This document shows positions 22,817-34,060 of a DNA stretch of 64,000 bases, in pieces (within the stretch, counting starts at the first letter, position 1; each line of letters begins with the position of its first letter). Source of the DNA: Warburgia ugandensis (lineage: Eukaryota > Streptophyta > Magnoliopsida > Canellales > Canellaceae); assembly GCA_035236585.1 (NCBI GenBank), contig CP141127.1:48436001-48500000 (forward strand), in the 5' to 3' direction. The translations under genes were made by a program, and so were the position numbers. The notes beneath the pieces are model-generated. The model saw only the letters and a list, made by a program, of their open reading frames with translations, did no database searches and was not told where the DNA came from.

Positions 22817-23230
22817 CGCATTTGCAAATGTGCTGGATTTCCCACCCGTCTTTTCCTTTTGCGGGCGCGTCTACGGACGGGCCCATTTGGTTCTCTCGAA
22901 CGCGATCGACGTGTTCTGTGCGGTAGGGAGCGTTTCGCTCGTTGGGGGATCGGGGCATCCTTGGGATGCCCTGGTTTGACCCTGTCGAACTAGTGTGGCC
23001 CAGGGATCGTTCCTGGGTCCTTGGTGACTCTCCAGAGCCCGTTTTTGCATGATTTTTCATGTAAAAACTTAGGGAAACTAAGCCTAGGACTAATGTGAAG
23101 ATGGGTTTTGAGGGATCTTGGGCATACCTGGCACGTTGCTGGGTTTTTCTCCACGTTTCTCCTCTTGGTTGCTTCTCCAAAACGGGTTTTTCTCAAGCTT
23201 TTGGGCTGCCATTAGAGGCGCCCAAGAGCT

Positions 23231-23239
23231 CTATTTATA
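23231..23239 (-). promoter_or_regulatory. TATA box of solo LTR F
   Basis: TATAAATAG on the minus strand, enclosed by an inverted repeat GAGCTCTA...TAGAGCT, identical in the F copy at 40950-40969. Confidence 0.6.
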
Positions 23240-23673
23240 GAGCTATAAGAGGGTTCTGGAGGGGGCTCTCACCGCCTGTGAATGGCAGTGGAGAAACCTC
23301 CAGAATGGCAGTGATTTCTCCTCCAATCACCGTCGTTCTAGAACCCTCTAGGAGGTTGAAGATGAGGGGTGCCCATATCAAAACGGGCCCCCTGTGTTTT
23401 GCAGGCTAAATCCGTTCTTTAGTGAAAATTACATTTTTGCCCTTGAACTTCAAAGGGCCATAACTTGCTCATTTTAACTCCGTTTTGGGTGATTTTGGTC
23501 TTGTTGGATTCCTTTTTCTGAGACGCACCTAATGGTACCATTTTTAGGACCAAATTTCTGAGTTTAGTTAGGGTGAATAGTGAAATGACCAAAATACCCT
23601 TATTTCCAAAAAGTGAACTTTTCATTGCTAACTTGGGATTTAAATGTTACAAAATTGGAGTCATTACATTACC

Positions 23674-25390
23674 ATACCCAGAAATGGCCCTTTCACCACC
23701 AGGTCCATCCCAATTTGCCTTTTCAAAACAAGAAATTTTGGGGTATTTCAATATCCCACTTTATCTAAAAGTCAACCATAGATCAACTCAATGTGATGAT
23801 CAAGCCATCAAAAACACGTGGGTATCGTACTCTAGAAATATTTAGAAATGAAATGGGAATGCCATGAAAAGAGGGTAAAGTTGTAAATCCAGGAGATGGC
23901 AATGAATAAAGATGTTTAAATAGAGAAAAACCAAAGATTTAGATAATTCAATCTTAAAAATACACTCCATTTTGGTTAAGATAGTAAATAGATGTACTTA
24001 GTGTTTTTTCAACCCAAAGTCATGTTCAAATGGTTTCCCTTTCTATTGAAACTCAAATCATAGATTTTTTATCAAAGATCAAACTAGATGGACTCAAATT
24101 TCCATCAATTCAATAGGATGCACCATTCTAAATTAGATTTTTAAATTCAAATAGTCTTTCTATCAAAGTAATAGAGTATCACCTTTTCAATGCTCAAATC
24201 TCTCGATCTTTTAGGAACTTTATCTAATCAATGTAACACAAGCTTCCCAACTTCAACTTCAAAAAGAAAAAGCTAAATCTTGCAATTTGACCTCTAACAA
24301 TGATCATCCAAGGGAATTCAAATGCTTAAACTTCCACACATGCCACATGCTTGCATTCAAGAAGAAATATGAATTACTCATGTACAAATCATGAATTTCA
24401 TTATAAACATAAATTTACTATAATGACTAAGATATAACAATCTTTTGATCATAAAATCAAAAGCTAACAGAGATGTAATTGGCCTCAAAGTCAACATGAA
24501 CTCATATAGAGCATATTCATGCAACATATCTTAAATGAATGCTAGAATTTCAATTCTCAGGCAGTAATTTCAAATCAAGTAGGTCACTAACCATGTTCAC
24601 CAACTAACAAAAGCTCAAGTTATAAATTTGCAATAAGATTCAAACAACATCCAAGCATTTCCAGCATGGGAAAGGTTACAAATGGTAGTTCTACATTTCA
24701 TGCCATTTTCAACATTTAAATCAAATCATGATGAAACTTGGTAATTTATAAACCACCTACTTATAATTTTAATGGTTCAAATATTTTGAGATTAGTCAAT
24801 CATCAATTTGAATGTTGATAACTGTACAAGAATCATTTAAATAATTTCTAGCTATAGCCCCACTTCCAAGTCTAAGAAATTCACTAATCTACTATTTTGA
24901 TCATGGATTGATGATCACATCTAGGAGATAGAGTGTAGATTGACATGTATGGCTAAAAACTGAGAAAAGGAGGGAGAGAATCATAGATCTACACTTTTAA
25001 TTGTAGATTGATGAACAACAAAGAGAAAAAGGGATCAAAACTCACTAATATACACTTCCAGTTGTTGATCGGTGAGTGATGGCTCAAATATACTTTTGCA
25101 GCCAAGGACCTACATGAAGAACATTGAAAAGCTCCCAATCAGTCATTCCAACAATATATTAGTGACAAATCTGAAGGGGGGGGGGGATGATTGGCTCATG
25201 GATTGATGGTTTTGGCTATTGATTAGTGGTCCGATCTAAAGATAAAGACTAAATACTTATGCATCTAGCTTCTCACAATCAATTAGAAAGTGAAATCTAA
25301 GAGGAGAATCATCTAAAGATCAAGTCTAGTTCCAACTAACTTCGATGAACAAATTGGAGTGAGAGCATAGAACAACAACTATGTTCTTAT
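23674..25390. other. Unassigned AT-rich stretch
   Basis: I see no gene, RNA or clear repeat family here. The first bases continue whatever the solo LTR entered. A G10 run lies near 25167. Part of this may belong to the LTR that ends at 26349. Confidence 0.3.
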
Positions 25391-25462
25391 TAGCCATAAT
25401 CAGGCTCGAACTGATGACTTCCACCACGTCAAGGTGACACTCTACCATTGAGTTATATCCCT
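25391..25462 (-). pseudogene. trnV-GAC: Plastid-derived trnV-GAC, nuclear pseudogene copy
   Basis: The minus strand reads AGGGATATAACTCAATGG, then TAGAGTGTCACCTTGACGTG with the GAC anticodon, then the T-arm AGTTCGAGCCT, 72 bases as in plastid trnV-GAC. The D-loop shows a change from the usual CAGCGG to CAATGG, and the 3' acceptor strand reads TTATGGCTA where TTATCCCTA would pair with AGGGATA, so the acceptor stem has two mismatches. As a nuclear copy without plastid promoters and with a damaged acceptor stem it is unlikely to work. Confidence 0.9.
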
Positions 25463-25567
25463 TCCCTGCCTCCATTGAGAAATAGAATTGACTAATCCTA
25501 AGGCAAAGGGTCAAGAAACTCAACGCCACTATTCTTGAACAACTTGGAGCCGGGCCTTCTTTTTGCA
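25391..25567 (-). other. Plastid DNA insertion (NUPT) with trnV-GAC and its 5' flank
   Basis: The minus strand carries plastid trnV-GAC preceded by its normal plastid upstream sequence: AAGGCCCGGCTCCAAGTT, GAATAGTGGCGTTGAGTTTC, ACCCTTTGCCTTAGGATTAG and TCTATTTCTCAATGGAGGCA. This block sits in the inverted repeat of plant plastid genomes. The left end coincides with the tRNA 3' end; the right end is somewhere between 25567 and about 25580. It lies in nuclear retroelement sequence, so it is a transferred piece. Confidence 0.88.
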
Positions 25568-25579
25568 CTATTACAGATA

Positions 25580-26349
25580 CGAAAATAATGGAAAAATTGG
25601 ATCGAGCTAAAGAAGACCTAAAATCTTATATCTACTTTCCAATGATGATCAAAACCCAAAATTGGATGAACCAACGTCATTCAACTTGATTTCTAAAAGG
25701 GTTCAGAGAAGATGATAGAAGAAAATTTACTCTTAGAGATAGAAAATAGTGTTTATCTAGGGTAGATCTAGTACCAAAAAGTGCTTGTCATTCACCCAAA
25801 TTCCTACAAAATACTTAGAAACTGGACTTTGATCACCAGTGAAGAATGAATTTTTTAGGTGGATGCCTATCGTAAAAAAAATAGTGATTTTTCAATGGCT
25901 TCAACAATGATTACTAGAGAGAGATATTGAAGGAGGGTGTCGTCAGCTCTCTGTCATGGCAAAATTGGATGTCAAAATAAAAGGAAAAAAGGTTAAGAGA
26001 GAGAGAGAGAAATCACAAAGAGAGGGAGGGTAGTCAACTAGTTTGTATGGTTGTCTTCTTCTCTTATATACCTCCCTTAAAATATTAAATAATGGGGTGG
26101 TATTATCAATTTTGGAACCTTATTTATGGTAATTAGGTTTTTCTAGTCTGAACCCCTTTGCATTTTTGGTGTAGTTGGAAAGCTCTTTTCAATCATGCTC
26201 TAAATTTTGAGGTTTTTATGGTTGATTTTTTGTTTCTTAAAAATTCTTTCCCTCAAGACTCGAAAAGCAGAATTCCAAATTAACATTTCATTTTAATTAA
26301 AAATTATAAAAATTTACATGAAATAGAATTTAGAATTTGGGGTTATCAC
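25580..26349 (-). mobile_element. Start of a minus-strand LTR (family G)
   Basis: The minus strand starts TGTGATAACCCCAAATTC at 26349, a common plant chromovirus LTR start, and has a TATA box TATATAAGAG at 26061-26070 some 280 bases in, followed by a purine-rich leader (GAGAGAGAGA near 26000). The 3' end of this LTR was not found; it may reach across the plastid insertion. Confidence 0.5.
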
Positions 26350-27840
26350 ACATATTCACATTCAACCCAGCTACCACCAACAGCCATGAAGGATATCTAA
26401 TACCAAGTTGATACCTACCCAAGGATTTTAGATAAACAAGCTCGCCATTCTAAGTATATAATAAATCCACCACCTTAGGCTTACAATGCTTGGGGTTTCT
26501 CACCACCTCTAGGGTATTTTTGCAAGAGATATAGAGAAGGAAAGCAAATAGGAACTCTTAAGTTTTCTAATGAAAAGAACACATCAAAAGTCATTGTATT
26601 CATGAGCCATGGAAATTTGTAGAGCACAGGAACTGCCCTATAGGCATAAATAAGTGTTCTGGGTACATTTCATGTAACAAATGAGAATTTTGATTGACTA
26701 AACACTAAGACTAGTCTTCTATACAAATTTAACTATGGGGGAAATACCAAAAGACATTTACATGACACTTTAGCTTAATATATACTTAGGAACATAATTT
26801 ACATCATATAGAGTTTAAATAGCACCAGAAATTAGCCATTAGGCTTCCATGTAATGCTAATTGATCACCTTATATTAGGGATTGTTTGGACACTTGTGTG
26901 GCTCAAAATCAATTTTTTGAAGTGAGACACTCTTGTGTCACTAAGTTAGCCAAATGTTTTAGCTTACAAGTCAAATTTGGAAGGAATCCCTCAAAATAGA
27001 TTACCAAGATTGACACCCAAAGAAACTTCTCAAGAAATTTTGGTAGCAAATTCCAAGAAGCAGAGAATTGTTCAATATATCAAGAATTTCTAGCTTTTAA
27101 AGCTGGAATATACTTGCAAGGAATTCTCCTTGCAGTCCACAATAGCTAAGATGGAGAGACTGCAAAGAAAAGTAGTTCGCCAAGAAGGGAAACCATTACC
27201 CCAGTGCCAAAATATTTGCTCAGTTTAGAAAAAGCTCTCTCTCAAATTCAAGAAATGTTCAAAGATGAATGGGTTTTCGAGCTACAAAGGAGAAATGACA
27301 TAGATAAAAGTGGAAATATTAGCAAAAAAAATATCATCATGCATGAAGTTCTAAGTGGAATTCAACTCATGAAACCGGAATTAGAGAGGTTAAAATGTGT
27401 GAGATTCGATAGTTGGTTAATATCTAAAGGAGCTGGACTTGTGTTCTCAATGATATTGGATATATTGTGATCTCTTAGGCCAAGAAGTCAAATGGGAGTG
27501 GAATTGATTGGACTTATGACAAAGGGAGCCATTAGATTGAGGCTAATGACTCAATTACATACAAAGTCACAAGTGATGCTAACCCAACTACAGCCATTGG
27601 TTTTTGGAGTCTGATATCCAAGTGAAAAAGAGTTTGTAAAGGTTTGCTTTAGGTCCAACAAAATAAAGTTTATATACAAACTCGGGTGTACACAGTCACT
27701 CTCTTGTAAATCATAAGAGATCTTTCTACATCATTTCATCTCTTACTTACAAGTTGGCTAACTCTTCTACTTTGGCATTCCTATTATCTTGGATATTATG
27801 TTTCTCAAGATGAAAACCCAAGAATTTGGAAGAAAATCTT
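26350..27840. other. Unassigned 1.5 kb, with one 88-codon open frame
   Basis: No family is recognised. The open frame 27204-27470 (plus; PKYLLSLEKALSQIQEMF near its start) is hydrophilic and helix-prone but shares nothing that I know. Nearby stretches in the same direction look like decayed coding sequence (for example 27000-27190). It could be a relic of another retroelement or of a host gene. I make no functional claim. Confidence 0.25.
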
Positions 27841-30522
27841 TGTTGAGTGTCTATTTTCATACTAAAAACGCTAAGTTATACATTGTTTTAGTGCATTTGG
27901 ATGTTCAATTTTACATTTATAGGGTATAATTGTGCTAAAACATTTGTTAATCATCTAACTATGAATTGGTGTATTTTTAGGGTTAGATGAAAATTTGAGG
28001 GTAGTATAAGATCAAACCACTCATAAAATAATATTAATTAGTTTTTTCCATGTTCTATAAGTGAGAGTTCAAAATCTAAGAGTTAGATCAAGTTAGTCAA
28101 CATCTCAAATCTCCAATTAAGCTCAAATAAAAATTGATCATTCAAATCAATCTAGATGGAACTTGAATGATCCAAAATCAAGTCAAGTATTAGTAGCTAA
28201 CATTTTCAAATGCAAAAGAGAGTGTCCAAATCATTTTTAGAATAGCCAAAATCCCCAAGCAAGCATCATTTTCTAGGCAGCTGAGATTACATGCAAAGGT
28301 GACAAGTTCTCATGCAAGTTTCCACCATCTCACTACCTATGAAGAAGTCATGAATGAAGCACACTACATGGGACATCCCATGATAGCCTAAAAAAGAGCT
28401 ACATATTTTTATAGCTTTTCTGAGTTCAGATAGCCACGTAGATAGGGCACACTTACGTCTATCTGTCTCTCTCAGCCACATGCTACATTGTTACTCATTA
28501 TTTTTTCCTATATTTTAGATAGGAAAAAATATGTTTCCAAGAGGTTAATTATAGTTGAAAATAAGTGCATATATTGAGAAAAATAGGAGCTAAAATCTAT
28601 TTCACTTTGGAGTGTAAAAAACACGAACTCTGTGGTTGAGAATTAATGGTTGAGACCATTGCACATTTATAGTTTCCTAAAGTGTATTCTATCCATTGAA
28701 AGAATGATGCTAACAATAAATGTTTTAGGATGAATATAAAGAGAGGAGGACATGGAGAAAGGGGGATGAACTTAGACAGTTTGTAGAGATTCTACATAGA
28801 AATTATATGATCTAGATTTAAGGTGGACCAATGAAGGATGACACAATGAAAGATATCTAAATCAATTAGAAAAGAGTGGGATGTGATTTACACAATGAGG
28901 AAAGGATATTACATACAAGGGATATGAATTATTATAAGTTTCCAAGTGGAGGTGGTGGTGTGGTCTATAGAGGGAGACATAGCATAGTGTAAAAAGCCAT
29001 CCTAGAGTTTGGGTCTTAGAGGAGAAACACATCTAGTTTTTCTAATCATGTTCCACTTGAAAGGAGAGTTGAAGAAGTACTTCTTCTTGGTTTTTTTGTT
29101 TTTCCAAGAGAAATGAAAGTTAAAGAATAGTGAAATGCAAGTTTTAGTGAGTGAATAGAAAAAGCAAAGGTCAATTCATTCAGTTTTGAAGAAGGAAACA
29201 TAGGAAGCTATCTAGAAAAATCTATAGCAAACAGGTTCCTACATTAAGTTTCCACACTTTTGTCTTGATATCTTTTTCATTTTTAATCAAATATAAAGAT
29301 TTCCTCAAGGCAACCATACATCTTATGAATAATTTATGATAGCTTTACAGTGAGAAATCATGGCCAAACAAGTTTGTTTTCAATAGAGAATTAAAATAAG
29401 TTCTACTGCAATTTCTACAAAACCTATTATCATTTCGTATATTTTCTCTTTGGTGAGTTAGTTATTTTAAGTTTCATTGATTTCAATAGTTTTATAAGCT
29501 TGTAATATTATTAGTAGGTGAGTTTTACAGTGGTTTCAACCTTCCAATAGTTGCTTGCCACTGCTTCTCTCCAATCTTTCTCTATTGTACTTTGGTGATA
29601 ACACCAATTTTTTTGAGTTGGTTCTACCTGTATACTATGTATTTTTTAGTTTGTTTTATCTTATTTTTTTCATCATCAAGTTGGTAAAGTGTTCAAGAAG
29701 TTTGGTGAATAATATATCTTGTAGGTTGTGGTCTTGATCAATCTTTCTTGAGACATTTAGAAAAACAACATACTCTATTTTCTCTATCAGTATGAAGTTA
29801 ATATGCTAAGTTGTTTTCCTTTACTTTCTATTATATTTTAGCTATTTATTATTTTTTTTCATAGTTAATTTCATTGATTATTAGTTCATGTCTTCTCCTT
29901 CTTGGTTAGTGATTATTTTAAGTAAATTCATTCTTTGGTTGATTAGTTGTATACATCTTCTTCTTCCCATTTTTCCTAGATTGGTTGGACATTCTACACT
30001 AGCCTTGGATGGTTTTTCTTGGATTAATGTTGTAAAGTGGTGGAAATGTTGGTATTTCATTAAAGAAAGTGGGTGTCAAGATTGATGATGGACTACCTAC
30101 TATTTTAGCATTTATGGAATATTTAATTTAGCTATCTTTTTCTTTTTTTTCTTTTGTAATGGAAGTTACAGATGGACTACCAACTGTAATGGAGGTTAAT
30201 TTTAGTAAATTTAATTACTATTTTGTCATGTCTGATTTTAAGTTTATGCTTTAATTCCTAGTTTGGTTTTGGTGATTGCTATTCATGTCTTTAGTATTGT
30301 CTTTCATGTTTAATCCTAGAGTAGTTCGAACTTACATTGTTTTAATTCTAGCTTAGATTTAGTTAGTTTAAGTCATTTACTTTCTCTTGTTAAAGCATAA
30401 AAGAACTTTATAGCTTTGTGCATTAGTTTAGGATTTGGTGCTATATTTCTATACTATATCCTCCTTAAGGATTCGACCCTACATCACTACAACTGACTAC
30501 TATGCACTTACATAAAAACTCA
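27841..30522 (+). mobile_element. 5' LTR of element B
   Basis: It begins TGTTGAGTGTCTATTTTC and ends AAAACTCA before the primer-site remnant. Just before its end it has GATTCGACCCTACATCACTAC and CTATGCACTTAC, the Athila/Tat LTR ending. It matches 57077-61226, but lacks that copy's long microsatellites and internal duplication. Confidence 0.75.
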
Positions 30523-30530
30523 AAAAAGTT

Positions 30531-30548
30531 TTTGGCATTGTTGTAGGG
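30531..30548 (+). other. Decayed tRNA-Asp-type primer binding site, element B
   Basis: TTTGGCATTGTTGTAGGG, similar to TGGCGCCGTTGCCGGGGA, eight bases after the LTR end. Confidence 0.65.
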
Positions 30549-30581
30549 AAGTGATCATGTGGCCAAAGCACCATCAGCTTA

Positions 30582-30583
30582 GG

Positions 30584-30611
<28 letters not shown>
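30582..30611. repeat. (AT)n microsatellite
   Basis: About 15 AT units between the B primer site and the start of LTR C. Confidence 0.9.
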
Positions 30612-30614
<3 letters not shown>

Positions 30615-30679
30615 TATAATTTTTTCTATTAAAGTGGAATTGTAGTGAAACCTGTATCATTATCAAAATTCAAAGGTTG

Positions 30680-32888
30680 TAATAATATAGGTCAAGGATA
30701 AACCAATTAGTGGCCCGTGTATTATAAATTATAGAATTATTTCTAGGATTTTTCAAAATTTAATAACACATGCATTTCTGACCTAATAATTCAAAATTTT
30801 CATATTTTGCAGGTTAGGAGCTAATCCATATGTGAATTGTCATAAATTTTCTCTTTCCTAGGTATTGCAAAGGTGATCCAAAGGCCAAGATTGATCGAGA
30901 TAAGAATTGCATATCAAGATCAAAAGATCAAACAAACCCTAAATGGCATCAATCCAAAGTGTGATCAAGGTTCATGACCATCTTTGGGCAAGCATAAGAA
31001 GGCAATGAGAAGTATCAAAGGTAATTAAACTGGTCTATGCCAAAAATCCATGCAATACCACCACTTTGCATGAGGATTGGGGCCATGCATGAGGCTTCGT
31101 AGTCTAACTAGGACACCCTAAGAAGCCAAGCCATTCAAGCCATCATGGAATCAGCCATCAAGCCACATGAAGTCATACTATTATAGGAGACTTTTCAAGA
31201 TATTATCCTATGTTAAGGTTGTGATTTTCAAGTGATAATTAAAAGGTTTGTGTAATATTTGCAAAAGGTAAGTTCATGATGCATAGGTGGACCAATCAAG
31301 AGAGAAAATCCACTTTCACTTAATTGAAACCCTAGATCTAGATCCACTTTCACTTGTTAGATTAAGCCTTCATTCAATTGGAAAACACCCATCTATTAAA
31401 TCCCTTGAATTCCATGTTTTTTCAAAGTAGAGTTGAGTTTTAGTGACAAAACTTTGAAAAGAGCACTCTAGCTTGGTATCTTTAGGAGCTTTGGAGTTTG
31501 TATTTTTTTTGGGATGTTCTACCTTTGGATTCTTAATTATTTTCCTTTTCTTTTATACTTCAATTCCAACTCAATACTTTTGTTTAGGTTTCTTGTTTTC
31601 ATTCCTTACATGTTCTTGTTTTGCTTCTTTAATTCTAGACCATAGATCTTCCTTATTTTCCCTTCAATCTTCACTTCATTTTATTATTTTTTATTACTTA
31701 CGAATCAAAGACCCAAGTTATTTCTCCTCTGGTAGTAACATCCAAGATAAGGAAAAGCTTGAATCCTTGAATTCCACATTTTTTACTTGAATTTGAGAGC
31801 TTGTTTTAGGCGTCTTTTGCCTTAACTAATTCATATGTCATCCATCCATTCTCTTGATTCTCTCTTAGATTTCACATACATGTAATCTTAGTTTAGCTTG
31901 AGAGAATTAGAGGGTGTTTTTTATTGGATATGAATCAAGTTTTAGGCTTAGGAAAAGTGCTTTATTTTTAGATTACACCAATGTATCGCATTATCTATTT
32001 CTTATGTATTTTCCCATTCAATCAATAAAGCTATTTTAGAATTATTGTTCATGCTTGAATTCTAGTAGCATTATTTTAATTTTGAGTGCTATCTTGTATA
32101 AAAACTGCTAGTTCGATTGCTTTCCATGCTTGGTTTGATTTGAATTTCTTAAGTGCTTGAAATATGAACTTTTTTTCATTCAACCTTTATGCTTAATTTC
32201 TTGCACTTATTCATCATATTTGCTTGAATCCTTAGGAACCCACTTATCTTGTTAGTTGTTTATTAAGTGGTTTGAGTATATTTCGTGTTAGTTTTCTTTT
32301 AATTTAGTCATTTAGGCCATCTTGTAACCCATGAACCATGTGCACCATCCCATGGAGCATGTCATGGTACTGGCATGAAGTTTCTTTGATTTATTTATTT
32401 ATTTATTTGGTTAATCTTACTTTATCATTAGTTAATTCATTGGTTGCATGTTATTTTAGTTTTAGAAAGTTTCCTACTTCAATTTTAGAATGTTTCTAAA
32501 TCCAGTTTAGGAAAGTGTTAATGTAGGAAAGTCTCATTTTTAGCAAGTTCCTTTAATTTAATTTCCCAGTTTCATTCATTCTAGTTTTGCATTAGTTTCT
32601 TTATTGAATGCATGATAGTTTCTAATTCCACTACATGGGTGTCCTTTTACAAATTTTTTTAATTGTAGTTTCTAGTTTCATGCATATTTCCTTTCTGCTA
32701 TCATTTACTTTCGTAATTTAAATTCAAGTCGAATTCAATCTCTCATTTTGGCTAATGTTAAGCAATTTAAATAAGATCCATCCATTATATAGATTATTTA
32801 TATTCTTCATAGGATCGACCTCTCTCGCATTCTAATACTACATTGATTTGTGCGCTTACCAGTAATATTAAAAGTTATGCTAAGTTTT
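30680..32888 (+). mobile_element. 5' LTR of element C
   Basis: It matches 45819-47984 from the CCCGTGTATTATAAATTATAGAATT block onward. It ends with ATAGGATCGACCTC, then TTTGTGCGCTTACCAG, then AAGTTTTTTA at the primer site. Its first bases are diverged, so the start is approximate. Confidence 0.75.
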
Positions 32889-32907
32889 TTACACCATTGT
32901 CGGGGAG
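32889..32907 (+). other. tRNA-Asp-type primer binding site, element C
   Basis: TTACACCATTGTCGGGGAG, a recognisable form of TGGCGCCGTTGCCGGGGA placed at the LTR end. Confidence 0.8.
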
Positions 32908-34060
32908 TCACAACAGATTTGTGGTTAGATCTTTATTTAGATTGTTTATATTTAGTCATAGTTTTAGGTTACATTAGATTAGTGTTTTTGCATCATAATT
33001 GCATATCTTGCTAATTTCTCAAAACTTGACCTATCTTTCTTTATTTTTGTGTGAAGGGAAATTGGATTTTCTTGTTTTCTTAGAATAGCTTTTTGAGTGA
33101 ACTTATAGTGAGGCATCATTATAACTTGCAATTTGTTTATTCAAATTTTAATGGGTTGTATTAATTTAGGGCAAGTGTGGCATATGGTGGCTCATGCTTA
33201 ATCTTCATTAGAAACCTCATTGTAAGTCTTTTTCACTCTCTTTTATTTTCTTAGTATAGTTGCATTTAGTGTAATTTGCATATTGGTTGGTAGTGTAATT
33301 CATATAGATAAGGTTCATTCATTAAACTTATTGCATCTTATTTAGGGTTGTTGCATTAGTTGTGCATGGTTAGATAGCATATAGGAGATAGTAGTTTATT
33401 TTCTTTGTACTTGCATTGCTTATTTACTATATGTGGATGAAACAAACTAATAGTATGGGCCCCACAGGAACCATCATAGGATAATGACTAGATTTTATCA
33501 ACAAAACCTTGCCCCACCTAGGTAATTAGATTGACTCTTGTATGCTTGCAATCCTAGCCATTAATTTTAATCTAAAATCAAGTAGTAAGAGACCTAGGGT
33601 TTTGAGCTCATAGGACCCTTTTTTGAAAGACGTGATCTATTTTCACTCCAGTGGCTCTTGAACTTTATGGTTATAGTGGGTATCCAAAATCCAAGCGATT
33701 TTTCACACCTTTTGTTGACAATTATTGAGGTCTAAATGCCTCCTTCCATGAGAATTGTATTAACCTCCTTGGGCAAGACCTAATTGGTAAGCAATAGTCA
33801 GCTCTGGATTAAAGGAGGAGCTGTCCAGCTTTAGGTTAAAAGCTACAACCTCACAAATTAACAAAGATCATAAAATCTAGCTTGCTAGCATTAGAGATTG
33901 TTTATTTGCATATCATTTAGAGCTAGGTTACATCATTTAGATAGATTTTCATTGTAGTGCATGCAAGGTCGTCGATCTTAGTAACACTAATCTAGTACCA
34001 TTAAATCCTATGATTGAATGTACCCCTAGGCAAGGGGTGAGAAACCAAGTTCCTAACACC
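32908..34060 (+). mobile_element. Untranslated leader of element C
   Basis: This is a non-coding stretch between the primer site and the gag start. It contains GGGCAAGTGTGG near 33170 and CATTGTAAGTC near 33220, a possible 5' splice site, both shared with the leader of element A. Downstream text (33430-33850) also follows element A's leader in reverse. Confidence 0.65.

Larger units (their letters stand above)
21984..23668 (-). mobile_element. Solo LTR, family F, with 5-bp target duplication
   Basis: It begins TGTGATGACCC and ends GAGTCATTACA, so both outer ends read TGTRATGACYC inward. It is flanked by TTACC on both sides (21979-21983 and 23669-23673), the 5-bp duplication of Ty3/gypsy integration. 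No internal sequence remains. From about 22000 on it matches the F-family LTR at 39866-41350, which has a primer site and fixes the orientation as minus. It has a minus-strand TATA box (23231-23239) within GAGCTCTATTTATAGAGCT and a GC-rich block with a 64-bp tandem duplication (about 22689-22816). Confidence 0.9.

Noticed and set aside
25391-25462. A working valine tRNA gene
   Set aside because: It is plastid trnV-GAC with its plastid flank, two acceptor-stem mismatches and no nuclear tRNA promoter context that I can support.
25326-25568. 80-codon minus-strand open frame
   Set aside because: It runs across the plastid tRNA and its flank, so it is not a protein gene.
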